Assembly: GCA_029237695.1 (NCBI GenBank)
Contig: CM055279.1
Location: forward strand, 55,439,530 to 55,503,529
Direction of reading: 5' to 3'
DNA length: 64,000 bases
Source: Conchocele bisecta
Lineage: Eukaryota > Mollusca > Bivalvia > Lucinida > Thyasiridae
A program made the translations under genes and the position numbers. The notes below the pieces were generated by a model. It was not told the DNA's origin. It made no database searches and saw only the letters and a program-made list of their open reading frames with translations. This document shows, piece after piece, positions 46,121 through 57,110 of this stretch. The number at the start of each line of letters is the position of its first letter. The first letter of the stretch is position 1.

Positions 46121-49100
46121 TTAGCTCGCCTGCACGAAGTGCAGAAGAGCTTATGTCATACCCCCGGCGTCGTCGGCATCGGCGTCGGCGTCAGCGTCGT
46201 CCACAAACTTAACGTTGGGTAAATGTCTTATAACTTCTGTTTCCTTTCACGGAACACCTTGTTATTTCATACATGCATTCCTCAGATGACCCTCTATCAT
46301 GCTGTAGCAAATCCATGACCCACCACCCAGCCCTTACCCCAAGGTCAAGGTCACAAACTTTTCCTTTCATGGAACACCTTGTTATTTCATACATGCATTC
46401 CTCAGATGACCCTCTATCATGCTATAGCAAATCCATGACCCACCACCCAGCCCTTACCCCAAGGTCAAGGTCACAAACTTGGCACATTCATAAACTTAAC
46501 GTTGGGGTAAATGTCTTATAACTTCTGTTTCCTTTCATGGAACACCTTGTTATTTCATACATGCATTCCTCAGATGACCCTCTATCATGCTGTAGCAAAT
46601 CCATGACCCACCACCCAGCCCTTACCCCAAGGTCAAGGTCACAAACTTGGCACATTCATAAACTTAACGTTGGGTAAATGTCTTATAACTTCTGTTTCCT
46701 TTCACGGAACACCTTGTTATTTCATACATGCATTCCTCAGATGACCCTCTATCATGCTGTAGCAAATCCATGACCCACCACCCAGCCCACCTTACCCCAA
46801 GGTCAAGGTCACAAACTTGGCACATTCATAAACTTAACGTTGGGTAAATGTCTGATAACTTCTGTTTCCTTTCATGGAACACCTTGTTATTTCATACATG
46901 CATTCCTCAGATGACCCTCTATCATGCTGTAGCAAATCCATGACCCACCACCCAGCCCTTACCCCAAGGTAAAGGTCACAAACTTGGCACATTCATAAAC
47001 TTAACGTTGGGGTAAATGTCTTATAACTTCTGTTTCCTTTCATGGAACACCTTGTTATTATGCCCCCGCCACCGAATGGTGAGGGGGGCATATAGTGTTA
47101 CTGGCGTCCGTATGTATGTAACGTACGTAACATACGTATGTCCCGAAACCTTAACGCTCGGGTAAATGGCTTATAATTTCTCTTTCCTTGCTCGGATCTG
47201 CTTGACATTTCACACACACATTGCTCCAATGGTCCTCTGCCACCCTGTGACAAATCCACATTCGTGCCGCCCCCGCTAAGCCCAGGGTCAAGGTCACAGA
47301 CTTGGTGCGTTCGAAAACTTAACGCTGGGTAAATGCCTTATAATTTCTGTTTCCTTGCTCGGATCTGCTTCACATTTCACACACGCATTGCTCAAATGGT
47401 CCTCTGGCCCACCCATGTGACAAATCACATTCGTGCCGCCCCTGCTAAGCCCGCAGGGTCAAGGTCACAGACTTGGTGCGTTCAAAACCTTAACGCTCGG
47501 GTTAAATGGCTTTTAATTTAATGTTTCCTTGTCATGGCTGATTCACATTTCACACACGCATTGCCCCTCCAATGTTCCTCTGCCACCCGGTGAACAAATC
47601 CACATTTCGTGCCGCCCCGCCGCCATGGGTCAAGGTCACAGATTGGTGCCTTTCGAAACCTTTACCGGGTAACCGGTCGGATATGCCTTTCACATTTCAC
47701 ACACGCATTGCTCCAATGGTCCTCTGCCACCCTGTGACAAATCCACGTTCCCAAATAGACGTTCAAATAAATTTAACGTTCAAATTTTTATTTGTTTGTT
47801 TTCTTTGGCTGCCAGCGGGGGCATTCGTGTGCCGACAGGCCACATTTCTAGTTTCATACATGCATTCCTCAGATGACCCGGTATCATGCTGTAGCAAATC
47901 CATGACCCACCACCCATCCCTTACCGCAAGGTCACAAACTTAGCACATTTATAATCTTAACATTGGGGTAAATGTCTTATAACATCTGTTTCCTTTCATG
48001 GAATGCCTTGATATTTCATACATGCATTCATCTGATGATACTCTATCGTGCTATAGAAAATCCATGACCCACCGCCCACCCAATCGTTACCCCAAGGTCA
48101 AGGTCACAACTTAGCATGTTCATAAACTTAACGTTGGGGTAAATGTTGTGTAACTTCTGTTTATTTACAGGGAACGCCTTCATATTTCATACATGCATTC
48201 ATCTGCTGATACTCTATCGTGCTATAGCAAATTCATGACTCACCGCCCACCCCTTTCCCCAAGGTGAAGGTCACAATCTTAGCACATTCATAAACTTAAT
48301 GTTGGGGTAAATGTATTATAACATCTGTTTCCTTTCATGGAACGCCTTGATATTTCAAATATGCATTCATCTGATGGTCCTCTATCATGCTATAGCAAAT
48401 CCATGACCCACCGCCCATCCCTTACCCCAAGGTCAAGGTCACAAACTTAGTACATTCATAAACTTAACGTTGGGGTAAATGTCTGTTTCCTTTCATGGAA
48501 CGCCTTGCTATTTCATACATTCCTCAGATGACCCTCTATCATGCTGTAGCAAATCCACAGCCCACCACCCACCACCCAACCCTTACCCAAAAGTTAAGGT
48601 CACAAACATAGCATGTTCATAAACTTAACGTTGGGGTAAATGTTGTGTAACTTCTGTTTCTTTACACATTGAACACCTTGATATTTCATACATGCTTTCA
48701 TCTGATGATACTCTATCATGCTATAGCAAATCCATAACCAACCCCCACCCCTTTCCTCAAGGTCACGGTCACAAACTTAGCACATTCATAAACTTATCGT
48801 TGGGGTAAATGTCTTATAACATCTGTTTCCTTTCATGGAACGCCTTGATATTTCATACACACATTCATCTGATGATACTCTATCGTGCTATAGCAATTCC
48901 ATGACCCACCGCCCACCCTTTACCCCAAGGTCAAGGTCACAAATGTGACACATTCATAAACTTAATGTTGGGGCAAATGTCTGATAACAACTGTTTCCTT
49001 TGATGGAACGCCTTGATATTTCATATATACATTCCTCAGATGACCCTCTATCATGCTGTAGCAAATCCACAACCCACCACCCAACCCTTACCCCAAGGTC

Positions 49101-49780
49101 AAGGTCACAAACTTAGCATTTTCATAAACTTTACATTGGCGTAAATGTTGTGTAACGTCTTTTTCTTTACACTTTGAACGCTTTGATATTTCATACATGC
49201 ATTCATCCGATGATCCTCTATTGTGCTACAGCAAATCCATGACCCACCCCACCGCTTTCCCCAAGATCAACATCATAAACTTAACGTTGGAGTAAATGTC
49301 TTTTTATAACTTCTGTTTCTTTACAGGGAACACCTTCATATTTCATACATGCATTCATCTGATAATACTCTATTGTGCTACAGCAAATCCATCCCATGAC
49401 CCTCCCCCCCACCCTTTTGCCAAGGCCAAGGTCACAAATTTAGCACATTTATACATGCATTCGTCATGTGAATAGCTATCATGCTGTAGAAAATCACCAA
49501 CTTAGTGTGTTCATAAACTTAACGCAGGGTTAAATTTTGTTTTCCTTCTCATTTCAGGGAGCGCATTGATATTTCATACATGCATTCATCTTAATATGCT
49601 ATATCATGCTATATCAAATCCACGATACACCTTCCACCACTGACCTCAATGTCAAGGTCCACCGCACACCCCTTATCCCAAGGTCAAGTTATATAATATT
49701 CATGTTTTTTATACAGCTGTGACAAGTTTGAATGAAGGCTGCCAATAGGCGAGCTTCGTTGTCTTCTGACAACTCTTGTT
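46121..49780 (+). mobile_element. Complete Helentron-like element with ~166-bp internal array
   Basis: Begins after a T run with AGCTCGCCTGCACGAAGTGC, a hairpin, then a GGCGTCGTCGGCATCGGCG leader. Its units are the same as at 1-2770 (AACGTTGGGGTAAATG, AAGGTCAAGGTCACAAACTT). It ends CCAATAGGCGAGCTTCG, complementary to the AGCTCGCCT start, followed by the hairpin GTTGTCTTCTGACAAC and CTCTTGTT. The units at 46210-47058 are more alike than those at 47853-49480, suggesting recent homogenisation of the left half. It is interrupted by 47059-47852. Confidence 0.8.
47059..47852 (+). mobile_element. Helentron-like element nested in the 166-bp array
   Basis: This 794-bp insert splits one unit exactly: CCTTGTTAT | insert | TTCATACATGC, where intact units read CCTTGTTATTTCATACATGC. 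There is no target duplication and the insertion point is T|T. The 5' hairpin is TATGCCCCCGCCACC with GGTGAGGGGGGCATA. The 3' part reads GCCAGCGGGGGCATTCGTG, complementary to the 5' end, then GACAGGCCACATTTCTAGT. Internal units of about 165 bp carry CTTAACGCTCGGGTAAATGG and AGGGTCAAGGTCACAGACTT. Positions about 47397-47760 are indel-rich. Confidence 0.85.
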
Positions 49781-49953
49781 ATAATTGGACTGATGAAAAT
49801 CATTTTCTAACGAAAATCAAGCGATCCGTCTCATCGGAATTCTGTGTAGTCTGGAGAAAATGATATTTTCGCATGTGCTAACTCTGGTTGTCTGCAAGCA
49901 ATATTACATGTTTACACCGGAAGCGAACATTGACGTTACAGAATGCGATAAAT

Positions 49954-50209
49954 TAATTATGGGCGAGTTTAAATCGCGGACGACAGGCGGCCTAGGCCCG
50001 GCGACAATCCCATAAATCGAGACACTTGCGCGATAGCTCGCTGCACTAACTTAAGTGAAGATGAAACTGTGGCTGCGATGTCTTGCCAGATATATGTGAC
50101 GAAGAATTTGCGTATTTCCCCTTTGTATTTCCCATATTGTAAATAGGTAAGTATTGATAAAATTTAAATTCACGCCGCTTGAGCCGCGATTTAAACTCGT
50201 CCATAATTA
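49954..50209. mobile_element. 256-bp MITE
   Basis: TAATTATGGGCGAGTTTAAA (49954 onward, arm to 49979) and its inverse ending CTCGTCCATAATTA at 50209 pair over 26 bp with one mismatch. The interior is unique and non-coding. It lies between the nested Helentron-like element and the right end of the hAT-like element. A TTA or TA target would fit PIF/Harbinger- or Tc1-type MITEs, but the flanks do not decide this. Confidence 0.7.
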
Positions 50210-50451
50210 GAATTGTTCCGGTTGGCGCAAACGCTTTTATTCAATTCAAAGCGTTTATGAAATGATCAATGGTATTTGATAAATAAACGGAGAACGGTGC
50301 ATAACTATATATTCTTTTATTCACGATCAATCATGGATGATCCAAAATTCACTCGACCCGTCAGACGACCGTCTACACAAAGCTACTCGACCGAGACGAT
50401 GACCAAGTCGCCATGGCGAGCGGTCGATTGGAATTTTACACCCCTGGCATG

Positions 50452-51404
50452 AATATAAGTATTAATTAATCCAGCTTATATTGAGGCAAATCACACAGCC
50501 TTAAAACATAGTGTTGGAGTATAAACCATAGTATCGTATATTATTCATAAGTATATCACTATTAAACATTAATTACAATATGTATGCATATTATTAAAAC
50601 AGTAGATGCTACCGCTGTTTCGCTATATGTGATATTTATAACAATTTTATTTTTTTATTCGTCCGCGTACGGATTTCTGTCGCACAAAGCGCCATTTTCA
50701 GTTTATATTTTGACCTGTGCATATGAACCGGACTAAGTTTAAACAACGCTCGATTCCGTCCAATTCAAATTTCTCTGCAGAATGTTCATTCAGACTAACT
50801 ACATAAGTAATGCTGCTAAATAAGTGTTAACGGCTGGAACATGGTCATCACTAAAAGGAAGAAACCACAGTCGTATTATTGAAAAATAAGATTTACCCGA
50901 GACCTCATGGGGGCCGCCATTAATCCAGTGTAAACAATAGACCGTGTGATCCCATTCCCTGAGTAGCCGCCGCTTAGTGAAACGATGTGCTAATCATGAT
51001 ATTATGTTCCCCAATAATTGGAAACGGTTTGAATTTCTCGGTAAAAACTACGAAAGTCATAAAAAATAACGATGTATATTTAACATTGGATACGCGTAAA
51101 CGGTATTACTCTCTCATCGGATCGTCAGTTGTCGTCGATAGCGATTTAACGTACTGATCTGGTCTTAATTTATTGTCAACTTTCAACGCCATTTACAGAA
51201 TATATGGCTAATCTTGGAAATAAATAACGGCAAATTACGATGACGTCTGCTCTGAAATATCTGTCAACTTGCGGACGTAATTTAAGGAAATCAATTATAT
51301 TTTAAGGCTACATCTGTGACCGTGGTTAATTACAAATTTATGTATGGTCTTTGGCTACATCCGACACATTACACAGATCTAGTTGTAAATACACGTCGCT
51401 TTGT
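50452..51404 (+). other. No gene recognised
   Basis: AT-rich, apparently unique sequence. I see no exon with splice signals and domain similarity, and no FoxJ2/3 C-terminal exon. Confidence 0.5.
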
Positions 51405-51600
51405 GTGGGAAAAAATCGATAATGCGCAGTCGTGTGTGACGAGGTGTTGATCTGATGACACCACACAGCTGTAAATGTTGACCTTTAGGCAATGTTTTGA
51501 AATTGACGTGTCGTTTTGATGTGTGCCGCAACACCTCACTGTCGGAGACAACATGACAATTAACGATATACTCTCGATTATACACAGATCTATTAGATGG
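51405..51600 (+). mobile_element. Diverged fragment of the TA-flanked TIR transposon
   Basis: AAAAATCGATAATGCGCAG, GTTGACCTTTAGGCAATG, TTTTGAAATTG and TTTTGATGTGTGCCGC follow the same order as 62325-62475 in the inverted copy. It is an older relic. The antisense 117-codon frame over it (51379-51732) is not supported. Confidence 0.6.
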
Positions 51601-51655
51601 CTGGTTATTTAAAAAAAAAGTGTAGTTCAGTACACCTTCGCCGATGTTGTTTTTG

Positions 51656-52173
51656 TCTCGCCCGCGAAGCGGAAAGCGAGACATAGGTTTTGCTTTTCCG
51701 GAGTCGTCGGCGGCGTCGTCGTCATCATTCAATGTTAAGTTTTCATGTTACGGTCATTACTTCAACATCTTATCAGCTACAGTCATCAAACTTTATACAT
51801 ACCTTTACTATGATATGTAGATGAATATAGGACTATTAAAAAATATTCAAACTCATTTCTTTCTATGCTACAAACTGAACATTAATGCATGAAGACCCGT
51901 TTTCTCGTTTACCTGTAGAGAGAACAATAGCCTTCTCCAGTTGAACACTTCTGCATGTGCAAGCATGTGCAAATTTCCAGCTTGACCACTAAATGTCCAG
52001 CTAAATTATTACAGGTAATTTATACAGGTAAATTATTATACCTGGGTATTACATTTCCGTAAACTGTGTTGACAATATTGTGGCAATATGTGGACCTGTG
52101 CAGATATGATATGTAGATACATATAGGACTATTATAAAAATTCTGGGCTCCAGTAGCGAGCATTATTTTTTTG
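51656..52173 (+). mobile_element. Helentron-like element, short
   Basis: TCTCGCCCGCGAAGCGGAAAGCGAGA forms a strong 5' hairpin; it is followed by a GTCGTCGGCGGCGTCGTC leader and TTCAATGTTAAGTTTTC. Two units contain ATGATATGTAGAT(G/A)(A/C)ATATAGG. It ends near CCAGTAGCGAGCATTA before a T run, where GCGAG matches the inverse of the 5' CTCGC. Confidence 0.55.
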
Positions 52174-53636
52174 TTAATTTTTAAACTTTTTTTTTTAAAT
52201 TTTTTTTTCCATTTTTAGCCAGGTTTTTTTGGAGAAAAAAATCCACGCTATTGGATTGGCCAAAGCCAGGCGGGCGGGCGGCGTCCACAATCAATGTTAA
52301 GTTTTCGTGTTTCAGTCCATTTCTTTGTTACTGTAACACATAGGACCAAGCTATTGTATTGGCGAAAGCCAGGCGGGTGGGCGGTGTCCACAATCAATGT
52401 TAAGTTTTCGTGTTTCAGTCCATTTCTTTGTTACTGTAACACATAGAACCAACAAACTTTCACAGCTTCATAACCAAGGGGTGCCCACCACATATCACTA
52501 TCCAACATGTTACCTTTTTGAACTTGACCCATTTTTTCCGCGCAGTCAATGTTAAGTTTTCGCGTTTACAATGTTAAGTTTTCGTGTTTAAGTCCATTTC
52601 TTTGGTACTGTACCACCTAGGACCACCAAACTTTCACAGCTTCATAACCAAGGGGTGCCCACCACATACAACTATCCAACATGTGACCCATTTTTTTTAC
52701 CTTCACCTATTATTTCTCCTACGTAAATTGACATTTTTAACGTACGTCTGGTTAAAGTTTTTTGGTTAAAGTTTTTCGTTATTACTATATCTCTGCAACT
52801 GCTTCGCCCATTACCTTGAAACTTTACATGGGTGTTTATCATCATCCATATTTTCACTTATACCCCCCAACCGTGCGGCCCCTGTGCCCAATGTCAAGGT
52901 CAAATTACTTTGATTTTTTTGTGTACTATATCTCTGCAACTGCTTCACCCATTACCTTGATACTTCACATGGGTGTTTATCATCATTGTCGCGCCCGCTT
53001 GCGGAAAGCGCGATATAGTCGGCATATCCGTCCGTCCGTCCGTGTGTCCGGTTAAAGTTTTTCCATCTACTATATCTCTTTTTTTAGTTTAGTGTCCATG
53101 CCTCGCCCCAAGGCGCGACATGCAGGCCACGGCCATCTAGTCTACAAAAAGTGGCCTCGTTTCTTGTTTTTTTTTCAAATTCTTTTTCCATTTTTAGCCA
53201 GGTTTTTTGAAAAAAAATCCAGGCTATTGGATTGGCGAAAGCCGCGCGGGTGGGGGGCGGCGGCGGGCGGTCGGGCGGGCGGGGGCGGGCATGCGGGCGG
53301 CGTCCACAATCAATGTTAAGTTTTCGTGTTTGAGTCCATTTCTTTGTTACTGTACCACCTAGGACCACCAAACTTTCACAGCTTCATAATCAAGGGGTGC
53401 CCACCACATATCACTATCCAACATGTTACTCTTTTTTTTAACTTGACCCATTTTTTCCACGCAATCGACTTAGCCATTTTCAATGTTAAATTTTCGCGTT
53501 TTCAATGTTAAGTTTTCGTGTTTAAGTCCATTTCTTTGGTACTGTACCACCTAGGACCACCAAACTTTCACAGCTTCATAATCAAGGGGTGCCCACCACA
53601 TATCACTATCCAACATGTTACTTTTTAGCTCGACTA
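52174..53636 (+). repeat. Composite of AGCCAGG-start and CGCGCCC-start repeat fragments
   Basis: Two copies of a 5' hairpin start (AGCCAGG-T/A run-TCC(A)GGCT) at about 52217 and 53196 lead into CAATGTTAAGTTTTCGTGTT units with AAACTTTCACAGCTTCATAA. Between them are a GTTAAAGTTTTT/CTGCAACTGCTTC unit, the 5' hairpin CGCGCCCGCTTGCGGAAAGCGCG (split here as CGCGCCCGCTTG-CGG-AAAGCGCG) near 52989, and its 3' end GGCGCGACATGCAGGCCACG near 53113. It is non-coding, and frames at 53084-53371 are repeat by-products. Confidence 0.65.
53247..53298 (+). other. G-rich tract with quadruplex potential
   Basis: At least eight runs of three or more G within about 52 bp on the + strand, separated by C, T or GC, in the leader of an AGCCAGG-type element. 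The equivalent leader near 52270 is shorter. G-quadruplex formation is inferred from composition only. Confidence 0.5.
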
Positions 53637-55285
53637 TTCGAAGAATAAGTAGAGCTTATGTTGTCACCCCGGTGTCGGTGTCGGCGTCGGCGTCGGCATC
53701 GGCGTCACCGTCACGCCTTGGTTAAGGTTTTTAGTCAAGCTTGTATATGAAATACTACTGGCCCTACACCCACCATACTTGGACAACTTCATCTCCTAGT
53801 GATGTACATCAATAACCCCTGATCTATATTTGACCTTCACCTACATTTCCTCTTGAATTACTTGGTTAATTCCCCTTGGTTAAGGTTTTTAGTCAACCTT
53901 GGTTAAGGTTTTTAGTCAAGTTTGTATATGCAATACTACTGGCCCTACACCCACCATACTTGGACAACTTCATCTCCTAGTGATGCACATCAATAACCCC
54001 TGATCTATATTTGACCTTGACCTATATTTCCTCTTGAATTACTTACTTAATTCCCCTTGGTTAAGGTTTTTAGTCCACCTTGGTTAAGGTTTTTGTTTTC
54101 AAGCTTGTACATTGAATACTATTGTGCATTCACACACCATACTTCGACAACCTTTTCTCATAGGTATGTACATCAATAACCCCTGATCTATATTTGACCT
54201 TGACCTACATTTCCTCTTCAATTACTTACTTAATTCCTTTTGGTTAAGGTTTTTAGTCAACCTTCTATATGGAATACTACTGGCCCTACACCCACCATAC
54301 TTGGACAACTTCATCTCCCGTAGTGATGTACATCAACAACCCCTGATCTATATTTGACCTTGACCTACATTTCCTCTTGAATTACTTAATTCCCCTTGGT
54401 TAACGTTTTTAATCAAGCTTGTACATGGAATACTCCTGGCCCTACAGCAACCATACTTGGACAACTTCATCTCCTAGTGATGTACATCAACAACCCCTGA
54501 CCTATATTTGACCTTGACCTACATTTAACATTGAATTACTTACTTAATTCCCCTTGGTTAAGGTTTTTACTCGACCTTGCTTAAGCTTTTTACTCAAACT
54601 TGTACATGGAATACTATTGTGCATACAGACACCATAATTGGACAACCTTTTCTCATAGTGATGTACATCAATAACCCCTGATCTATATTTGACCTTGACC
54701 TACATTTCCTCTTGAATTACTTACTTAATTCTCTTTGGTTAAGGTTTTTACTCAAGCTTGTAGATGGAATACTCATGGCCCTACACCAACCATACTTGGA
54801 CAACTTCATCTCCTAGTGATGTACATCAACAACCCTGACCTATATTTGACCTTGACCTACATTTAACCTTAAATTACTTACTTAATTCCCCTTGTTTAAT
54901 TTGGTTTTTACTCAACCTTGGTTAAGGTTATTAGTCAAGCTTGTAGATCGGAATACTATTGTGCATACATACACCATACTTGGATAACTTTTTCTCATAG
55001 GGATGTAAATCAATAACCCCTGACCTTTATTTTACCTTCACCTACATTTAACCTTGAATTACTTGGTTAATGTTTTATAGTCAAGCTTGTATATGGAATA
55101 CTTCTGGGCCTACATCAACCATACTTGGACAACTTCATCTCCAAGTGATGTACATCAATAATCCCTGACCTATATTTGACCTTGACCTACTTTTTATCCT
55201 TGGATTACTTAGTTATCTCCCCTTGGTTACGGTTTTTACTCAAGCTTGTATATGGAATACTCCTGGGCCTACAGCAACCATACTT

Positions 55286-56840
55286 GGAAAACCACTACGT
55301 CCAAGGTCAAGGTCACTGTGAAGGTCAAGGTCAAAGGTCAAACCTATTGAAATTCCCTTCCGCTCTATATCTTCTACACCGATGCATGGATTATCAAATG
55401 GCTTGGCACAAATGTTTCTCATGATGAGAAGGTGTGTCGCGATCAATAACCACGCACCTATGTCCAAGGTCAAGGTCACAGTTGAAGGTCAAAGGTCAAA
55501 CCTATTGAAATTCCCTTCCGCTCTATATCTTCTACACCGATGCATGGATTATCAAATGCCTTGGCACAAATGTTTCTCATGATGAGAAGGTGTGTCGCGA
55601 TCAATAACCACGCACATACGTCCATGGTCAAGGTCACAGTTGAAGGTCAAAGGTCAAACCTATTGAAATTCCCTTCCGCTCTATATCTTCTACACCGATG
55701 CATGGATTATCAAATTTCTAACCACGCACCTACGTCCAAGGTCACAGTTGAAGGTCAAAGGTCAAATCTATTGAAATTCCCTTCCGCTCTATATCTTCTA
55801 CACCGATGCATGGATTATCAAATGGCTTGGCACAAATGTTTCTCATGATGAGAAGGTGTGTCGCAATCAATAACCACGCACCTACGTCCAAGGTCAAGGT
55901 CACAGTTGAAGGTCAAAGGTCAAACCTATTGAAATTCCCTTCCGCTCTATATCTTCTACACCGATGCATGGATTATCAAATGCCTTGGCACAAATGTTTC
56001 TCAGGATGAGAAGGTGTGTCGCGATCAATAACCACGCACCTACATCCAAGGTCAAGGTAACAGTTGAAGGTCAAAGGTCAAAAATATTGAAATTCCCAAA
56101 TGGCTTGGCACAAATGTTTCTCACGATGAGAAGGTGTGTCGCGATCAATAACCACCCACCTACGTCCGAGGTCAAGGTCACTGTTGAAGGTCAAAGGTCA
56201 AACCTATTGAAATTCCCTTCCGCTCTATGTCTTCTACACCGATGCATGGATTATCAAATGGCTTAGCACAAATGTTTCTCATGATGAGAAGGTGTGTCTC
56301 GATCAATAACCACGCACCTACGTCCAAGGTCAAGGTCACAGTTGAAGGTCAAAGGTCAAACCTATTGAAATTCCCTTCTGCTCTATAGCTTCTACACTGA
56401 TGCATGGATTATCAAATTGCTAACCACGCACCTACGTCCAAGGTCACAGTTGAAGGTCAAAGGTCAAACCTATTGAAATTCCCTTCCGCTCTATATCTTC
56501 TACACCGATGCATGGATTATCAAATGGCTTGGCACAAATGTTTCTCATGATGAGAAGGTGTGTCGCAATCAATAACCACGCACCTACGTCCAAGGTCAAG
56601 GTCACAGTTGAAGGTCAAAGGTCAAACCTATTGAAATTCCCTTCCGCTCTATATCTTCTACACCGATGCATGGATTATCAAATGCCTTGGCACAAATGTT
56701 TCTCAGGATGAGAAGGTGTGTCTCGATCAATAACCACGCACCTACGTCCAAGGTCAAGGTCATAGTTGAAGGTCAAAGGTCAAACCTATTTGAAATTCCC
56801 TTCCGCTCTATATCTTCTACACCGATGCATGGATTATCAC
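55286..56840 (+). repeat. Tandem array, ~158-bp unit, with perfect DR1 motifs
   Basis: About ten units. Each has CCAAGGTCAAGGTCACAGTT, GAAGGTCAAAGGTCAAACC, TTCCCTTCCGCTCTATATC, GATGCATGGATTATCAAATG and CTCATGATGAGAAGGTGTG. Some units are short, missing the ATGATGAGAAGG part (for example near 55718 and 56416). Frames of 66-102 codons with the recurring start MHGLSN are the repeat read through. Unit similarity is high, so expansion or homogenisation was recent. Confidence 0.85.
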
Positions 56841-56841
56841 A

Positions 56842-56981
56842 CTATGCCCAGGGTCAAGGTCACAGACTTGATGCGTTTGAAACCTTAACGCTCGGCTAAA
56901 TGGCTTATAATAAAAAATGCCTCGTTTTCTTTGGCTGCCAGTTGGGGTATTCGTGTGCCGACAGGCCACATTTCTAGTTTC
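56842..56981 (+). mobile_element. Internally deleted remnant of the TATGCCCCC-family element
   Basis: CTATGCCCAGGGTCAAGG, CTTAACGCTCGGCTAAATGG and the 3' end GACAGGCCACATTTCTAGTT match the element at 47059-47852, with most of the interior missing. It lies inside the element at 53637-57110. Confidence 0.65.
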
Positions 56982-57110
56982 CCTTGGTTAATGTTTTTAG
57001 TCGACCTTGGTTAAGGTTTTTATGCAGGCCGCAGCCACCTTCTTTGTCAAGCTATGTGTACATCGACAACCCTCGTAGTCGAGCTATGCTGTTCTCCTAC
57101 AGCTCTTGTT

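Larger units (their letters stand above)
45471..50446. mobile_element. hAT-like TIR element carrying a nested Helentron-like element
   Basis: CAGGGGTGTAAAATT at 45471-45485 is exactly repeated in inverse at 50432-50446, and GCATG directly flanks both ends (45466-45470, 50447-50451), a 5-bp target duplication. A CAGGGGTG end is typical of hAT elements, most of which make 8-bp duplications; 5-6 bp groups exist. Just inside the left end, (A/G)CTCGCCCTTA-type motifs recur three times. A further inverted pair, CAGACTACACA (about 45905) and TGTGTAGTCTG (about 49842), flanks the nested element. Without the insert the element would be about 1.3 kb and has no transposase. Confidence 0.6.
53637..57110 (+). 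mobile_element. Large Helentron-like element inserted in the composite repeat
   Basis: Starts AGCTCGACTATTCGAAGAAT and ends TAGTCGAGCTATGC, a hairpin CTGTTCTCCTACAG, then CTCTTGTT. TAGTCGAGCT is the inverse of the 5' AGCTCGACTA. The flanks CATGTTACTTTTT and TTTTAACTTGACCC rejoin to the intact host unit seen at 53422 and 57290. The insert therefore went into a T run without duplication. The interior holds two unrelated arrays: 53690-55280 (about 165-180 bp, TTGGTTAAGGTTTTTAGTC) and 55286-56840. Confidence 0.8.

Noticed and set aside
55176..56899. Series of frames starting MHGLSN and containing NHAPTSKVKVTVEGQRSN
   Set aside because: Read-through of the 158-bp array; no independent support for translation.
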